A DNA stretch of 64,000 nt from Shewanella inventionis (lineage in GTDB: Bacteria; Pseudomonadota; Gammaproteobacteria; Enterobacterales; Shewanellaceae). The stretch covers positions 66,900-130,899 of the forward strand of contig NZ_BMII01000003.1 of the NCBI RefSeq assembly GCF_014641855.1. The letters are read 5' to 3'. Below the pieces are notes generated by a model that made no database searches, had not been told where the DNA came from, and saw only the letters and a list, made by a program, of their open reading frames with translations. A program made the position numbers and the translations under genes. Below, piece by piece: positions 19,387 through 28,985 of the stretch; the first letter of the stretch is position 1, and each line of letters begins with the position of its first letter.

Positions 19387-20994
19387 ATGACGCAACTGAG
19401 CAGCCGTATCAATCCTCGCAGTGACGAATTTAAAGCCAAGTCAGACAGCATGGCCTTACTTGTCGACGATCTTCAACAAAAACTCAAAAAAATCGAACAA
19501 GGTGGCGGCCCTGTCGCACTTGAGCGCCATTTGTCTCGTGGTAAGTTATTGCCGCGCCAGCGCGTTGAAAAGCTACTCGACCCGGGCTCACCCTTTTTAG
19601 AAATATCACAATTTGCCGCATTTGAAGTGTATGACGAAGAAGTCCCCGCAGCGGGTGTAATTGCCGGTATCGGCCGCGTCAGTGGTGTTGAGTGCATGAT
19701 TATCGCCAACGACGCCACAGTCAAAGGCGGCACCTACTACCCAATTACGGTTAAAAAGCATTTACGGGCGCAAGACATTGCCAGCCGTTGCCACTTGCCC
19801 TGCATTTACCTAGTCGATTCAGGCGGGGCCAATTTACCCCGCCAAGATGAAGTGTTTCCAGACCGCGATCATTTCGGCCGAATTTTCTATAACCAGGCGC
19901 AAATGTCAGCCAAAGGTATTCCACAAATTGCCGTCGTCATGGGCTTGTGTACCGCAGGCGGTGCTTATGTACCTGCCATGGCCGATGAGTCAATTATCGT
20001 CAAAGAGCAAGGCACCATCTTTTTAGCTGGCCCACCGCTTGTTAAAGCCGCAACGGGTGAAGAAGTCAGTGCAGAAGAGCTTGGCGGCGCTGAAGTACAC
20101 ACAAAAATATCCGGTGTCGCCGATCATTTAGCCCAAAATGATGAACACGCCCTTGAGCTTGCTCGCCGTGCAGTACTGCGTCTTAATCATCAAAAAGAAA
20201 TCAAAAGCTTATTAAGCCCAGTTAAACCACCAAAATTCGACATCCATGAGTTGTATGGCATTGTCGGTACCGATCTTAAAAAGCCGTTTGATGTAAAAGA
20301 AGTCATTGCCCGTGTGGTAGATGACTCAGACTTTGATGAATTTAAAGCCAACTATGGCGCAACGCTCGTGTGTGGTTTTGCACGTATTCATGGCTACCCC
20401 GTCGGCATTGTGGCCAATAACGGTATTTTATTTTCTGAGTCGGCGCAAAAAGGCGCTCACTTTATTGAACTGTGTTGCCAACGTAAAATTCCATTACTGT
20501 TTTTACAAAATATCACCGGCTTTATGGTGGGTAAAAAATATGAACATGAAGGCATTGCTAAACATGGCGCCAAAATGGTGACCGCGGTGTCTTGCGCTAA
20601 AGTACCTAAGTTTACCGTGATTATTGGCGGCAGTTATGGCGCAGGCAACTACGGCATGTGCGGCCGAGCGTTTGAACCCACCATGATGTGGATGTGGCCT
20701 AATGCGCGTATTTCGGTCATGGGTGGCGAACAAGCCGCAGGCGTATTAGCCACAGTGCGCCGCGATGGTTTAGCCCGTAAAGGCGTTGAATGGTCAGCAC
20801 AAGATGAGCAAATCTTCCGTAAACCCATTGTTGAGCAATACGAAAAAGAAGGCCATCCATACCATGCCAGCGCCCGCTTATGGGACGACGGCATTATTGA
20901 TCCAGCGCAAACCCGTGACGTGGTCGGCCTAGCCTTGTCGGCAGCATTAAATGCTCCTATTGAAGACACCCACTTTGGGGTGTTTCGCATGTAA
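19387..20994 (+). CDS. liuB: 3-methylcrotonyl-CoA carboxylase, carboxyltransferase subunit LiuB
   Basis: This is the beta subunit that transfers CO2 from carboxybiotin to 3-methylcrotonyl-CoA, giving 3-methylglutaconyl-CoA. The 535-residue protein covers the full carboxyltransferase domain, with motifs [45 protein letters not shown] and [14 protein letters not shown] plus [21 protein letters not shown], typical of MCC beta rather than propionyl-CoA carboxylase. It works with the biotin subunit LiuD, encoded after liuC. GGAT precedes the ATG. Confidence 0.95.
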   Translation: MTQLSSRINPRSDEFKAKSDSMALLVDDLQQKLKKIEQGGGPVALERHLSRGKLLPRQRVEKLLDPGSPFLEISQFAAFEVYDEEVPAAGVIAGIGRVSGVECMIIANDATVKGGTYYPITVKKHLRAQDIASRCHLPCIYLVDSGGANLPRQDEVFPDRDHFGRIFYNQAQMSAKGIPQIAVVMGLCTAGGAYVPAMADESIIVKEQGTIFLAGPPLVKAATGEEVSAEELGGAEVHTKISGVADHLAQNDEHALELARRAVLRLNHQKEIKSLLSPVKPPKFDIHELYGIVGTDLKKPFDVKEVIARVVDDSDFDEFKANYGATLVCGFARIHGYPVGIVANNGILFSESAQKGAHFIELCCQRKIPLLFLQNITGFMVGKKYEHEGIAKHGAKMVTAVSCAKVPKFTVIIGGSYGAGNYGMCGRAFEPTMMWMWPNARISVMGGEQAAGVLATVRRDGLARKGVEWSAQDEQIFRKPIVEQYEKEGHPYHASARLWDDGIIDPAQTRDVVGLALSAALNAPIEDTHFGVFRM

Positions 20995-21031
20995 TTGTGC
21001 GGTTAATTCAACAAATAAGGAGTCATAAATC

Positions 21032-21847
21032 ATGTTATCAAACCAATATAAATTTATTGAATGCCGCCTTGAACAAGGGGTGGCAGAGCTTATTTTAAAT
21101 CGCGTTGAAGTGCACAATGCCTTTGATGAAGTGATGATCAGCGAGATGATCCAAGCTATCGAACACTTTGCCAAAAACAGTCAATGCACCATGTTGATAT
21201 TGCGCGCCAATGGTAAAAACTTCAGTGCAGGCGCCGATCTTAATTGGATGCGCAAACAAGCCCAAATGGACTTTGAGCAAAATCTGACTGATGCCCATGA
21301 GCTTGCCAAGCTGATGCATGTGTTAGACAAGTTTCCCAAACCGACCATCGCCCTTGTGCAAGGTGCCGCGTTTGGTGGTGCATTAGGCTTAATTTGCTGC
21401 TGCGATATTGCCATTGCCACCACTCGCGCCAGTTTTTGCTTAAGTGAAGTAAAACTCGGACTGATCCCAGCTGTAATAAGCCCTTATGTGGTGCGTGCCA
21501 TGGGTAATCGTCAATCACGCCGCTTTATGCTAACCGCAGAACGTTTTAGTGCTGATGTTGCCTTAACCCATCAAGTCATTCACGACATTAACGACGACCT
21601 CGATGCCGCGGCAGCGCCTTTTATTGCTGCATTGAATGCCAACAGCCCTCAAGGCATGGCATGGGCAAAAAATCTTGTGGCGTATTTAGAAAACGGCGTA
21701 ATTGACCACGAAACGCTCAACTTTACCAGCGAGCAAATTGCTCGTATTCGTGTATCAGATGAAGGTCAAGAAGGCCTTAATGCCTTCTTTGAAAAACGAC
21801 CGCCAGCATGGCAAACCGCTAAATCTGATCCACAAGGAGCCCAATAA
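21032..21847 (+). CDS. liuC: Methylglutaconyl-CoA hydratase LiuC
   Basis: This crotonase-family enzyme hydrates 3-methylglutaconyl-CoA to HMG-CoA. The 271-residue protein contains the crotonase oxyanion-hole segments NFSAGADLNWM and GAAFGGALGLICCCDIAIA, and the conserved FCLSEVKLGLIPAVISPYVVRAMG. AAGGAG precedes the ATG by a good distance. The stop overlaps the liuD start in TAATG. Position between liuB and liuD matches other gammaproteobacterial liu clusters, which supports the specific function over a generic enoyl-CoA hydratase. Confidence 0.92.
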   Translation: MLSNQYKFIECRLEQGVAELILNRVEVHNAFDEVMISEMIQAIEHFAKNSQCTMLILRANGKNFSAGADLNWMRKQAQMDFEQNLTDAHELAKLMHVLDKFPKPTIALVQGAAFGGALGLICCCDIAIATTRASFCLSEVKLGLIPAVISPYVVRAMGNRQSRRFMLTAERFSADVALTHQVIHDINDDLDAAAAPFIAALNANSPQGMAWAKNLVAYLENGVIDHETLNFTSEQIARIRVSDEGQEGLNAFFEKRPPAWQTAKSDPQGAQ

Positions 21848-23877
21848 TGTTTACCAAATTACTGATTGCTAACCGTGGTGAAATTGCGTGCCGTATTATT
21901 AAAACCGCGCAAACCATGGGCGTACGCACCATCGCCCTTTATTCTGATGCCGACAAAGATGCCCGTCATGTCGCCATGGCTGATGAGTCATATTACCTAG
22001 GCGGCAGCGCCCCTGCTGACTCATACCTAAAAGCTGACTTGATTATTGAAATAGCTAAAAAATCGGGCGCAGAAGCTATTCACCCAGGTTATGGTTTTTT
22101 GTCAGAAAATGCCGAATTCGCCCGCAAATGTGAGCAAAATGGTATTGCCTTTGTTGGCCCAGGTAGCGATGCCATTGATGCCATGGGCAGTAAAAGTGCC
22201 GCCAAAAAGATCATGTCAAAAGCCAATGTCCCCCTGGTGCCTGGCTATCACGGCGACGATCAAACCGATGCAACCTTAATTGCCGAAGCAAAAGCCGTTG
22301 GTTTTCCTTTGTTAATTAAAGCGGCTTACGGCGGCGGTGGCAAAGGGATGCGTATCGTTGAAAACGAAGGCGAAATACTTGAAGCCATTAAGTCTGCACG
22401 CCGTGAAGCCATCTCGTCATTTGGTAATGACAAGCTACTCATGGAGCGCTACTTACGCCAACCGCGCCATGTCGAATTACAAATATTTGCCGACACCCAT
22501 GGCAATGCCATTTATTTATCTGACCGTGACTGCTCTATTCAACGTCGCCATCAAAAAGTGGTTGAAGAAGCGCCAGCACCCGGTTTATCAGACGAACTGC
22601 GTGCCCAAATGGGTAATGCCGCAGTAGCAGCAGCTAAAGCCATTGATTATGTTGGCGCAGGCACGGTTGAGTTTTTACTGGATACCGACAACAGCTTTTA
22701 CTTTATGGAAATGAATACCCGATTACAGGTCGAACACCCTGTAACCGAAATGGTAACTGGTCAAGACTTAGTAAAATGGCAGTTAGTGGTCGCAAGTGGT
22801 GGCGAATTGCCGCTACGCCAGGATGAAGTGCGTATCCATGGGCATTCATTTGAAGTACGCATTTACGCTGAAGATCCGCAAAACGAATTTTTACCCGCCA
22901 GCGGTAAGCTAAACTTTTTGCGTGAACCAGAGCAAAATCGTCACGTACGCATAGATTCAGGCATTCGTGAAAACGATGTTATCAGTAACTTTTATGACCC
23001 CATGATTGCCAAACTAATAGTATGGGATGAGTCGCGCCCTCGCGCCCTGCAACGTTTAGTGCATGCGCTTGAGTCATACCAAATCAGTGGCCTTAAACAT
23101 AACATCGAGTTTTTAGCCAATATTGCCGAGCACCCAGCCTTTGCAGCTGCCGATTTCTGCACCGACTTTATTGAACGATATGGCGACACCTTAATTGGTG
23201 ATGCCGCCATTGAAGCCGATACCGCGTTAGCACTAGCAGGACTGTATCAAGTGCTGTCTCGCAAACAAGCGGCCAAAACATTGGCCATAAATAGCGCCGA
23301 CCCATATTCACCTTGGGGCCTCGTGAGCGGCTTTAGACTCAATAGTTCAAGCGTACACCATGTGTCACTGTTAACTGATACCGCAACGGCCACTCAACAG
23401 CACGATCTCGTTATTACCGCCGTGGGTGAGCAATACCAATTATGCTTACATGAGCAAGTGCTAAACCTAGCGGGTGATCTCAAAGCAGACTTACTTTTAG
23501 CCGAAATTAATGGCCACAAAAGCAAAGTACCTGTGAGCCACCAAGGTGACGACTTTACGCTATTTTTACCTTCTGGCAGCTATCACTTTAAAGCCATATT
23601 GGCTCAAGTGGCTGAAGAGGTGGTAAACCATGCAGATAAGCTTAAAGCACCAATGAACGGCACAGTGGTAACCCATTTAGTTGAAGTTGGCGAGCAAGTT
23701 AAAGCTGGCCAAGGCTTATTAGTGATGGAAGCCATGAAAATGGAATACACCATAGAAGCGCCATTTGACGGTGTGGTCAGCGAGTTTTATTTCCAAAGCG
23801 GTGAGCTTGTCAGTGACGGGGCACAACTGCTAAACGTTGAACCATTAACCAGTGAAGCTAACGTCGAGGAAGCATAA
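21847..23877 (+). CDS. liuD: 3-methylcrotonyl-CoA carboxylase, biotin subunit LiuD
   Basis: This is the alpha subunit, carrying biotin carboxylase and biotin carrier domains. The 676-residue protein begins with the biotin carboxylase N-domain (LIANRGEIACRII), followed by ATP-grasp motifs (AAYGGGGKGMRIV; EMNTRLQVEHPVTEMVTGQDLV). The C-terminal biotinyl domain has EAMKMEYTI with the biotin-accepting lysine K631. It assembles with LiuB. The start overlaps the liuC stop and its stop directly abuts the liuE ATG, so these genes are translationally coupled. Confidence 0.95.
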   Translation: MFTKLLIANRGEIACRIIKTAQTMGVRTIALYSDADKDARHVAMADESYYLGGSAPADSYLKADLIIEIAKKSGAEAIHPGYGFLSENAEFARKCEQNGIAFVGPGSDAIDAMGSKSAAKKIMSKANVPLVPGYHGDDQTDATLIAEAKAVGFPLLIKAAYGGGGKGMRIVENEGEILEAIKSARREAISSFGNDKLLMERYLRQPRHVELQIFADTHGNAIYLSDRDCSIQRRHQKVVEEAPAPGLSDELRAQMGNAAVAAAKAIDYVGAGTVEFLLDTDNSFYFMEMNTRLQVEHPVTEMVTGQDLVKWQLVVASGGELPLRQDEVRIHGHSFEVRIYAEDPQNEFLPASGKLNFLREPEQNRHVRIDSGIRENDVISNFYDPMIAKLIVWDESRPRALQRLVHALESYQISGLKHNIEFLANIAEHPAFAAADFCTDFIERYGDTLIGDAAIEADTALALAGLYQVLSRKQAAKTLAINSADPYSPWGLVSGFRLNSSSVHHVSLLTDTATATQQHDLVITAVGEQYQLCLHEQVLNLAGDLKADLLLAEINGHKSKVPVSHQGDDFTLFLPSGSYHFKAILAQVAEEVVNHADKLKAPMNGTVVTHLVEVGEQVKAGQGLLVMEAMKMEYTIEAPFDGVVSEFYFQSGELVSDGAQLLNVEPLTSEANVEEA

Positions 23878-24768
23878 ATGTTACCGACAAAAGTCAGCAT
23901 TTTTGAAGTCGGCGCCCGTGACGGCCTACAAAACGAAGTGCCGGTGACTACAGCCGATAAACTCACGCTAATCACACAACTTGGTGATGCAGGTGTTAAA
24001 CGTATTGAAGCGGGCAGCTTTGTGTCACCTAAATGGGTGCCACAGATGGCAGACTCCCATGAGGTACTGCAGCAACTTAAACGCCAAGCGGGTGTGGTTT
24101 ACAGTGCCTTAACCCCTAACCTAAAAGGGTTTGAACTGGCATTAGCGGCTGGCGCCGATGAAGTGGCCATTTTTGGCGCCGCATCAGAGAGTTTTAGCCA
24201 GAAAAATATTAACTGCTCAATTGATGAGTCAATCGAGCGCTTTGCTCCGTTAATGGAAGCCGCCAAACAACATGGGCTTGCTGTGCGCGGGTATGTGTCT
24301 TGTGTGCTAGGTTGCCCATATGAAGGCGAAATTGCAGTAAGTGACGTCGCCAGAGTATCTGAGATCCTTTATAAAATGGGTTGTTACGAAATATCACTTG
24401 GCGACACCATCGGTGTGGGTACGCCCACTAAAGCACGGCAAATGATTGAAGCTGTCGCTAAAGTGGTGCCCATAGACAAGTTAGCTTTGCATTTTCACGA
24501 CACCTACGGCCAAGCGTTAGCCAACATACTTGTCTGCCTTGAAACCGGTGTCAGCGTGTTTGATACCTCGGTTGCAGGCTTAGGCGGCTGCCCCTATGCC
24601 AAAGGTGCGTCAGGCAATCTTGCCACAGAAGATTTAGTTTACATGCTCCATGGTATGGGCATTGATACCGGTATTGACCTCACAAAGCTTGCGTTTGCAG
24701 GCGACACCATTAGCCGCGTGTTGGGGCGCGCTAATGGGTCTAAAGTGGCAAATGCAATCAGAACATAA
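23878..24768 (+). CDS. liuE: Hydroxymethylglutaryl-CoA lyase LiuE
   Basis: This lyase splits HMG-CoA into acetoacetate and acetyl-CoA, the last step of leucine degradation before acetoacetate activation. The 296-residue TIM-barrel protein starts with [15 protein letters not shown] and has the metal-binding HFHDTYGQA motif. The HMGL signature [17 protein letters not shown] includes the active-site cysteine. The ATG immediately follows the liuD stop and GAGGA lies within the end of liuD. Confidence 0.95.
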   Translation: MLPTKVSIFEVGARDGLQNEVPVTTADKLTLITQLGDAGVKRIEAGSFVSPKWVPQMADSHEVLQQLKRQAGVVYSALTPNLKGFELALAAGADEVAIFGAASESFSQKNINCSIDESIERFAPLMEAAKQHGLAVRGYVSCVLGCPYEGEIAVSDVARVSEILYKMGCYEISLGDTIGVGTPTKARQMIEAVAKVVPIDKLALHFHDTYGQALANILVCLETGVSVFDTSVAGLGGCPYAKGASGNLATEDLVYMLHGMGIDTGIDLTKLAFAGDTISRVLGRANGSKVANAIRT

Positions 24769-24834
24769 TCACATATACTCACAGGGGTGAGGCAAAACAC
24801 TCCCCCTTGTGAACATAACAATAAGGACAACAAG

Positions 24835-25539
24835 ATGGCAGGATTCAATAAAGTCGTCCACAGCTATGACGAAGCGCTAGCAGGACTGAGTGACGACATG
24901 ACCATTATGGTCGGCGGATTTGGTTTATGTGGTATTCCTGAAGGCTTAATTAACCACATGGTAAAATTGGGTGTAAAAGGCTTAACAGCCATTTCAAACA
25001 ATGCAGGTGTAGATGATTTTGGTTTAGGTTTATTGCTTAAACAACATCAAATTTCGACCATGATAGCCTCTTATGTTGGCGAAAACGCCACCTTTGAGCA
25101 ACAAATGTTGTCTGGTGAACTTAATGTCATACTCACACCACAAGGTACGTTGGCTGAAAAAATTCGCGCTGGCGGTGCTGGTATTCCAGCCTTTTTTACC
25201 GCGACAGGTTACGGTACCCCTATTGCTGACGGCAAAGAAACCCGTGAAATTAAAGGTCGTCATTACGTATTAGAAGAATCATTAACGGCAGACTTTGCTT
25301 TAGTCCGCGCCTGGAAAGCCGACACCATGGGTAATTTGGTGTTTCGAAAAACCGCCGCTAACTTCAACCCAATGATGGCCACCGCAGGCAAAATTACCGT
25401 GGTAGAGGCTGAAGAGATTGTTGAGCCAGGCGAGCTCGACCCAGACCACATCCACACACAGGGTATTTATGTTGATCGCGTTATCAAAGCAAGCTTTGAA
25501 AAACGTATCGAGCAACGCACCGTTAAAGCTGCGAAATAA
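24835..25539 (+). CDS. 3-oxoacid CoA-transferase subunit A
   Basis: This is subunit A of a two-subunit CoA-transferase (ScoA/LiuF-type) that likely activates acetoacetate from the HMG-CoA lyase step. The 234-residue protein starts at the ATG at 24835, with AAGGA 7 nt upstream. The conserved CoA-transferase I signature is [15 protein letters not shown], followed by [15 protein letters not shown]. Subunit B starts 14 nt after its stop. Substrate specificity (acetoacetate with succinyl-CoA) is inferred from location in the liu operon. Confidence 0.92.
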   Translation: MAGFNKVVHSYDEALAGLSDDMTIMVGGFGLCGIPEGLINHMVKLGVKGLTAISNNAGVDDFGLGLLLKQHQISTMIASYVGENATFEQQMLSGELNVILTPQGTLAEKIRAGGAGIPAFFTATGYGTPIADGKETREIKGRHYVLEESLTADFALVRAWKADTMGNLVFRKTAANFNPMMATAGKITVVEAEEIVEPGELDPDHIHTQGIYVDRVIKASFEKRIEQRTVKAAK

Positions 25540-25552
25540 GGGAGGCAACACC

Positions 25553-26209
25553 ATGGCATTGACCAGAGAACAACTCGCCCAGCGCGTAGCAAAAGAATTA
25601 CAAGACGGTTTTTACGTAAACCTTGGTATTGGTATCCCAACCCTTGTGGCCAACTATATTCCACAAGGCATGCAAGTGATGCTGCAATCTGAAAACGGTT
25701 TACTCGGTATGGGCGAGTTCCCGACTGAAGAAAACATTGATGCAGACCTTATCAACGCCGGCAAACAAACCGTTACAGCAGTACCTGGCGCATCATTCTT
25801 TTCATCAGCAGAAAGCTTTGCGATGATCCGTGGCGGCCACGTAGACTTAACTGTACTCGGCGCATTTGAAGTCGATGTTAACGGCTCTATCGCCTCGTGG
25901 ATGATCCCGGGTAAGCTCATTAAAGGCATGGGCGGCGCAATGGATTTAGTGGCAGGGGCTGACAACATCATTGTTACCATGATGCATGCAGACAAGCATG
26001 GTAATTCAAAATTACTGCCCAAATGTGAACTGCCATTAACCGGTTATGGTTGCATTAAGCGCGTAATGACCGATTTAGCCTTTATGGAAATTAAAGACGG
26101 CGCATTCCATCTTTTAGAGCGCGCACCTGGCGTATCTGTTGAAGAGATCGTCACAAAAACAGCCGGTAAGCTAGTGGTACCAGATCATGTACCCGAAATG
26201 ACGTTTTAA
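25553..26209 (+). CDS. 3-oxoacid CoA-transferase subunit B
   Basis: This is subunit B of the CoA-transferase, containing the catalytic glutamate in SENGLLGMGEF. The 218-residue protein starts at the ATG at 25553, preceded by GGGAGG with a 7-nt spacer; a longer frame overlapping subunit A is rejected. GIGIPTLVANYIP and the closing DLAFMEIKDGAFHLLERAPGVSVEEI match the family. It is the last gene of the liu operon and a strong terminator follows 20 nt later. Confidence 0.93.
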   Translation: MALTREQLAQRVAKELQDGFYVNLGIGIPTLVANYIPQGMQVMLQSENGLLGMGEFPTEENIDADLINAGKQTVTAVPGASFFSSAESFAMIRGGHVDLTVLGAFEVDVNGSIASWMIPGKLIKGMGGAMDLVAGADNIIVTMMHADKHGNSKLLPKCELPLTGYGCIKRVMTDLAFMEIKDGAFHLLERAPGVSVEEIVTKTAGKLVVPDHVPEMTF

Positions 26210-26230
26210 AATTTGCTTATCACGATCAAT

Positions 26231-26256
26231 AAAGCCCGGTTTTTACCGGGCTTTTT
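26231..26256 (+). terminator. Terminator of the liu operon
   Basis: AAAGCCCGGT and ACCGGGCTTT form a 10-bp stem around a T4 loop, followed by further T. Confidence 0.9.
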
Positions 26257-26275
26257 GTTACTGGCTTTATGAGTG

Positions 26276-27133
26276 TTATTCTTCTGTTGGGATAACCAAA
26301 ACATTACTGCGCATCCGGCTTAAAATGGCTTCTGCAGTATTACCAATAATTCGCCCTAACAAGCCTTGGCGCTGCCTTGCACCGACCACAAAGTATTGGC
26401 TTTTTAAGCGGCAGGCTAATTCAAATAAACACAATTCAGGCTCACCGGTAATGATATGCATGCAATCGGCATCAACACCTATCTCGGCAATTTTTTGTTT
26501 ATGTTCCGCATAAGCCTTTTTCACTAGGGCATTGATATCAAGTATATCCATATCGCGCACAATTTGCGGAATTCTGAGCACATAAGCCACATGTAGCTTT
26601 GTCCCCGTTGCTTTAGCAAACTGCTTACCATGGGCAATAACGGCATCATTAAGGCGCTGTTTTGCAGGGTTACTGGTGCCAAGGTCAATTGAAATTAACG
26701 TCGTGTTGCCGTTATTAAGCGGATTGTTAGTAAGCAACAACAAGGGCACTGTTGTATGGCGAATAAGCTGCCAGTCGGTCGGTAAATAATGCTCTGCATG
26801 GTGCACCGCTTTAACCATCAAATCAAAACCATGACGCTGAGCATGGCTGCAAGCATGTTCAAAAAGGTATTTACTCCAAATCACATGTAATGGCACATCT
26901 TCAGCATCGAGGCTATCTAAATGAGCTTGTAATTGTATTTCGCGTTGAGTCATCAAGGCTTTTTGCGCCACGCCCGCTAACCTTGGGTTGTCTCGGTCGG
27001 CACCACTTAAATAAGCATAAGTATAAGCAAACACTTCAACTTGTTTATTTAATTGTTTCGCTAACACTAATCCATGAGCAATGGCATCTGTGTGGGCATT
27101 TTCCATTTGAGCAATAACAAACATTTTGTTCAT
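26276..27133 (-). CDS. uspE: Tandem universal stress protein, UspE-like
   Basis: This is a cytoplasmic stress protein of 285 residues made of two Usp domains (about 1-140 and 145-285). The second domain keeps an ATP-binding-type motif near the end, VGARQRQGLLGRIIGNTAEAIL, as in the G-2X-G-9X-G(S/T) pattern; the first is more degenerate. Length is slightly below E. coli UspE. AAAGGAG lies 7 nt before the ATG. It is convergent with the liu operon, and an FNR-type box lies about 205 bp upstream in the region shared with the antiporter gene. Confidence 0.82.
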   Translation of the reverse strand: MNKMFVIAQMENAHTDAIAHGLVLAKQLNKQVEVFAYTYAYLSGADRDNPRLAGVAQKALMTQREIQLQAHLDSLDAEDVPLHVIWSKYLFEHACSHAQRHGFDLMVKAVHHAEHYLPTDWQLIRHTTVPLLLLTNNPLNNGNTTLISIDLGTSNPAKQRLNDAVIAHGKQFAKATGTKLHVAYVLRIPQIVRDMDILDINALVKKAYAEHKQKIAEIGVDADCMHIITGEPELCLFELACRLKSQYFVVGARQRQGLLGRIIGNTAEAILSRMRSNVLVIPTEE

Positions 27134-27338
27134 TTATATCTCCTTTATGAGACGTGTTAACGATCCAAAGCCACTTAAAACACATTGACTAAAGCTAATA
27201 TCATCATGTTGTCACGTCATTAAAAACGCAGTAATTACCTAACAGCTACCCCATAACACATTCTCTAAAAACGTGAGCTAGCAACTATCTTTAGCTTAGC
27301 TAATAGCGTAAGTTTGTGCATAAATATCGGTATAAAAA

Positions 27339-27352
27339 TTGATCAACATCAA
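27339..27352. promoter_or_regulatory. FNR/EtrA-type box
   Basis: TTGATCAACATCAA is an exact match to the FNR consensus TTGAT-N4-ATCAA. It sits between the divergent uspE-like and CPA2 antiporter genes, 54 bp from the antiporter ATG and about 206 bp from uspE. Confidence 0.7.
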
Positions 27353-27405
27353 GTTTATTAGATCAAAACAATCAAATACATATTGCCCAACTTAAGGAAA
27401 ATGAG

Positions 27406-28602
27406 ATGGCAATAGACAGCTTTGTCGTGTCACTGTTTCTTATTCTCATTGCCGGAAGGTTATTAGGAGAATTAAGTGACAGGTTGGGGTTTCCTAGCGT
27501 GGTGGGAGAAGTCACTGCGGGAATAATCATTGGTCCGTCACTGCTTAATTGGGTGTTACCACACAGCACTTTGGCCATCATCGCAGAACTCGGTGTTATC
27601 TTATTGTTATTTGATATTGGTTGTGAAACATCAATCAAACGCCTTGCTCATTCAGGTAACCAAGCTATTCGCGTTGCCTTGCTAGGAGTTGTCATTCCAT
27701 TAATGACCACGGGGTTGGCGAGTTTGTACTGGTTATCACTGTCTCCTTTTACTGCATTATTTTTTGGCTGCGCATTAACTGCCACCAGCATAGGCATTTC
27801 AATTCGCGTTTTAGCACTCAATAACCAAACTCAGAGTCACGCAGGGCAAATTATCCTAGGTGCTGCGGTAATAGACGATATTGTTGGCGTAATGTTGTTA
27901 AGCATACTGTTTAATTTTGCCTCATCGGGTGAATTAGCACTTAGTTCAACATTGATGTTATTTATCATGATCGCCTGCTTTATTATCTTTAGCCCGCCGC
28001 TCATCAGAGCCATTATTTATCTTACTCGTTGGCTTCACCTAAAAGCGCGTATTCCAGGGTATGAAGTGTTTGTTGTCATGACCATGATTTTGTTATTTGC
28101 ATGGTTAGCACACTTGTTTGGTACACCTGCCATTTTAGGTGGATTTGCAGTCGGAATGGGCTTGTCGAAACACTTTACATCTCCCTTTAATCGTTATTTA
28201 AAGAACCCTTTTACTTACACCAACCAACTAGAAGGAGCAGCAAAACCGTTAGTCCAATTATTTAGTCCAGTCTTTTTCGTGTACGTTGGCATCAGTTTAG
28301 ACTTAAGCCAACTTGATGTGAGCTTTACAGGCTTAATATTACTGGCATGGCTAAGTTTTATTGCTGTTGTCAGCAAGTTTTTAGCGGGGCTCACCGCAAG
28401 CTCTAAATGGCAAGAAAAACTCATTGTAGGCTCGGCAATGGTGCCACGGGGTGAAGTCGGCTTAGTGTTTGCTGAAATGGGTCGTCAGCTTGGAGTAATA
28501 CAAGCCAAAGAATTTGCCATACTTGTTATGGTTATTGCTCTGACAACACTGATTGGGCCGTTAATCTTAAAATTAACAATGGAAAAAAATCAATCTCAGT
28601 GA
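27406..28602 (+). CDS. CPA2-family cation/proton antiporter
   Basis: This is an inner-membrane monovalent cation:proton antiporter of 398 residues with about 12 hydrophobic segments. FPSVVGEVTAGIIIGPSLL in the first part and ILGAAVIDDIVGVMLLSI, with the paired acidic residues of the ion site, are typical. VPRGEVGLVFAEMG matches the last conserved motif. There is no cytoplasmic TrkA-N domain, unlike KefB/KefC. It is divergent from uspE; the FNR-type box lies close to its start. The ion (Na+ or K+) cannot be decided from sequence. Confidence 0.87.
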   Translation: MAIDSFVVSLFLILIAGRLLGELSDRLGFPSVVGEVTAGIIIGPSLLNWVLPHSTLAIIAELGVILLLFDIGCETSIKRLAHSGNQAIRVALLGVVIPLMTTGLASLYWLSLSPFTALFFGCALTATSIGISIRVLALNNQTQSHAGQIILGAAVIDDIVGVMLLSILFNFASSGELALSSTLMLFIMIACFIIFSPPLIRAIIYLTRWLHLKARIPGYEVFVVMTMILLFAWLAHLFGTPAILGGFAVGMGLSKHFTSPFNRYLKNPFTYTNQLEGAAKPLVQLFSPVFFVYVGISLDLSQLDVSFTGLILLAWLSFIAVVSKFLAGLTASSKWQEKLIVGSAMVPRGEVGLVFAEMGRQLGVIQAKEFAILVMVIALTTLIGPLILKLTMEKNQSQ

Positions 28603-28985
28603 CGAAATAGCAAGCGTATTTTAATATCGCTATTGCTGATTAACCCGTTCATTTATGCCTAACAGTTCAAAAAAAACAGTCACAACGACCTTAAGAAGGT
28701 GGCAATTGAACACAATTTACAGACTACCCAAGCCAAGCAAATAATGATCGTTTAGGCATAAACCTCCGTATCGAACAACATTCATACAGCATATGCGCCA
28801 AAGTAAATTTAACAATACATCCAATATTCGAAAAAGTTTACGCTTACGTAAAAATAATGCTGAGTTTTTACTCGAAATTGGTTATGTTAGATAACACAAG
28901 CCAAAGAGATTGGACCAGTATTAAAAATGATGGTTTACCGCCTTTGTTGAAATATTGAAATACACAGTAACCAAGGAAAGACTTT
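28603..28985. other. Intergenic region before the acyl-CoA dehydrogenase
   Basis: This 383-bp stretch contains one clear regulatory element, the LiuR-type palindrome at 28837-28852. I see no convincing gene or terminator in the rest. Confidence 0.6.
28837..28852. promoter_or_regulatory. LiuR-type operator of the acyl-CoA dehydrogenase
   Basis: TTTACGCTTACGTAAA is a near-perfect TTTACG-N4-CGTAAA palindrome, the best copy in the window. It lies about 135 bp upstream of the start codon and would put this gene under the control of LiuR at 17590. Confidence 0.7.

Noticed and set aside
25418..25552. A 45-codon N-terminal extension of CoA-transferase subunit B overlapping subunit A
   Set aside because: GGGAGG sits just before the ATG at 25553, and the family begins there.
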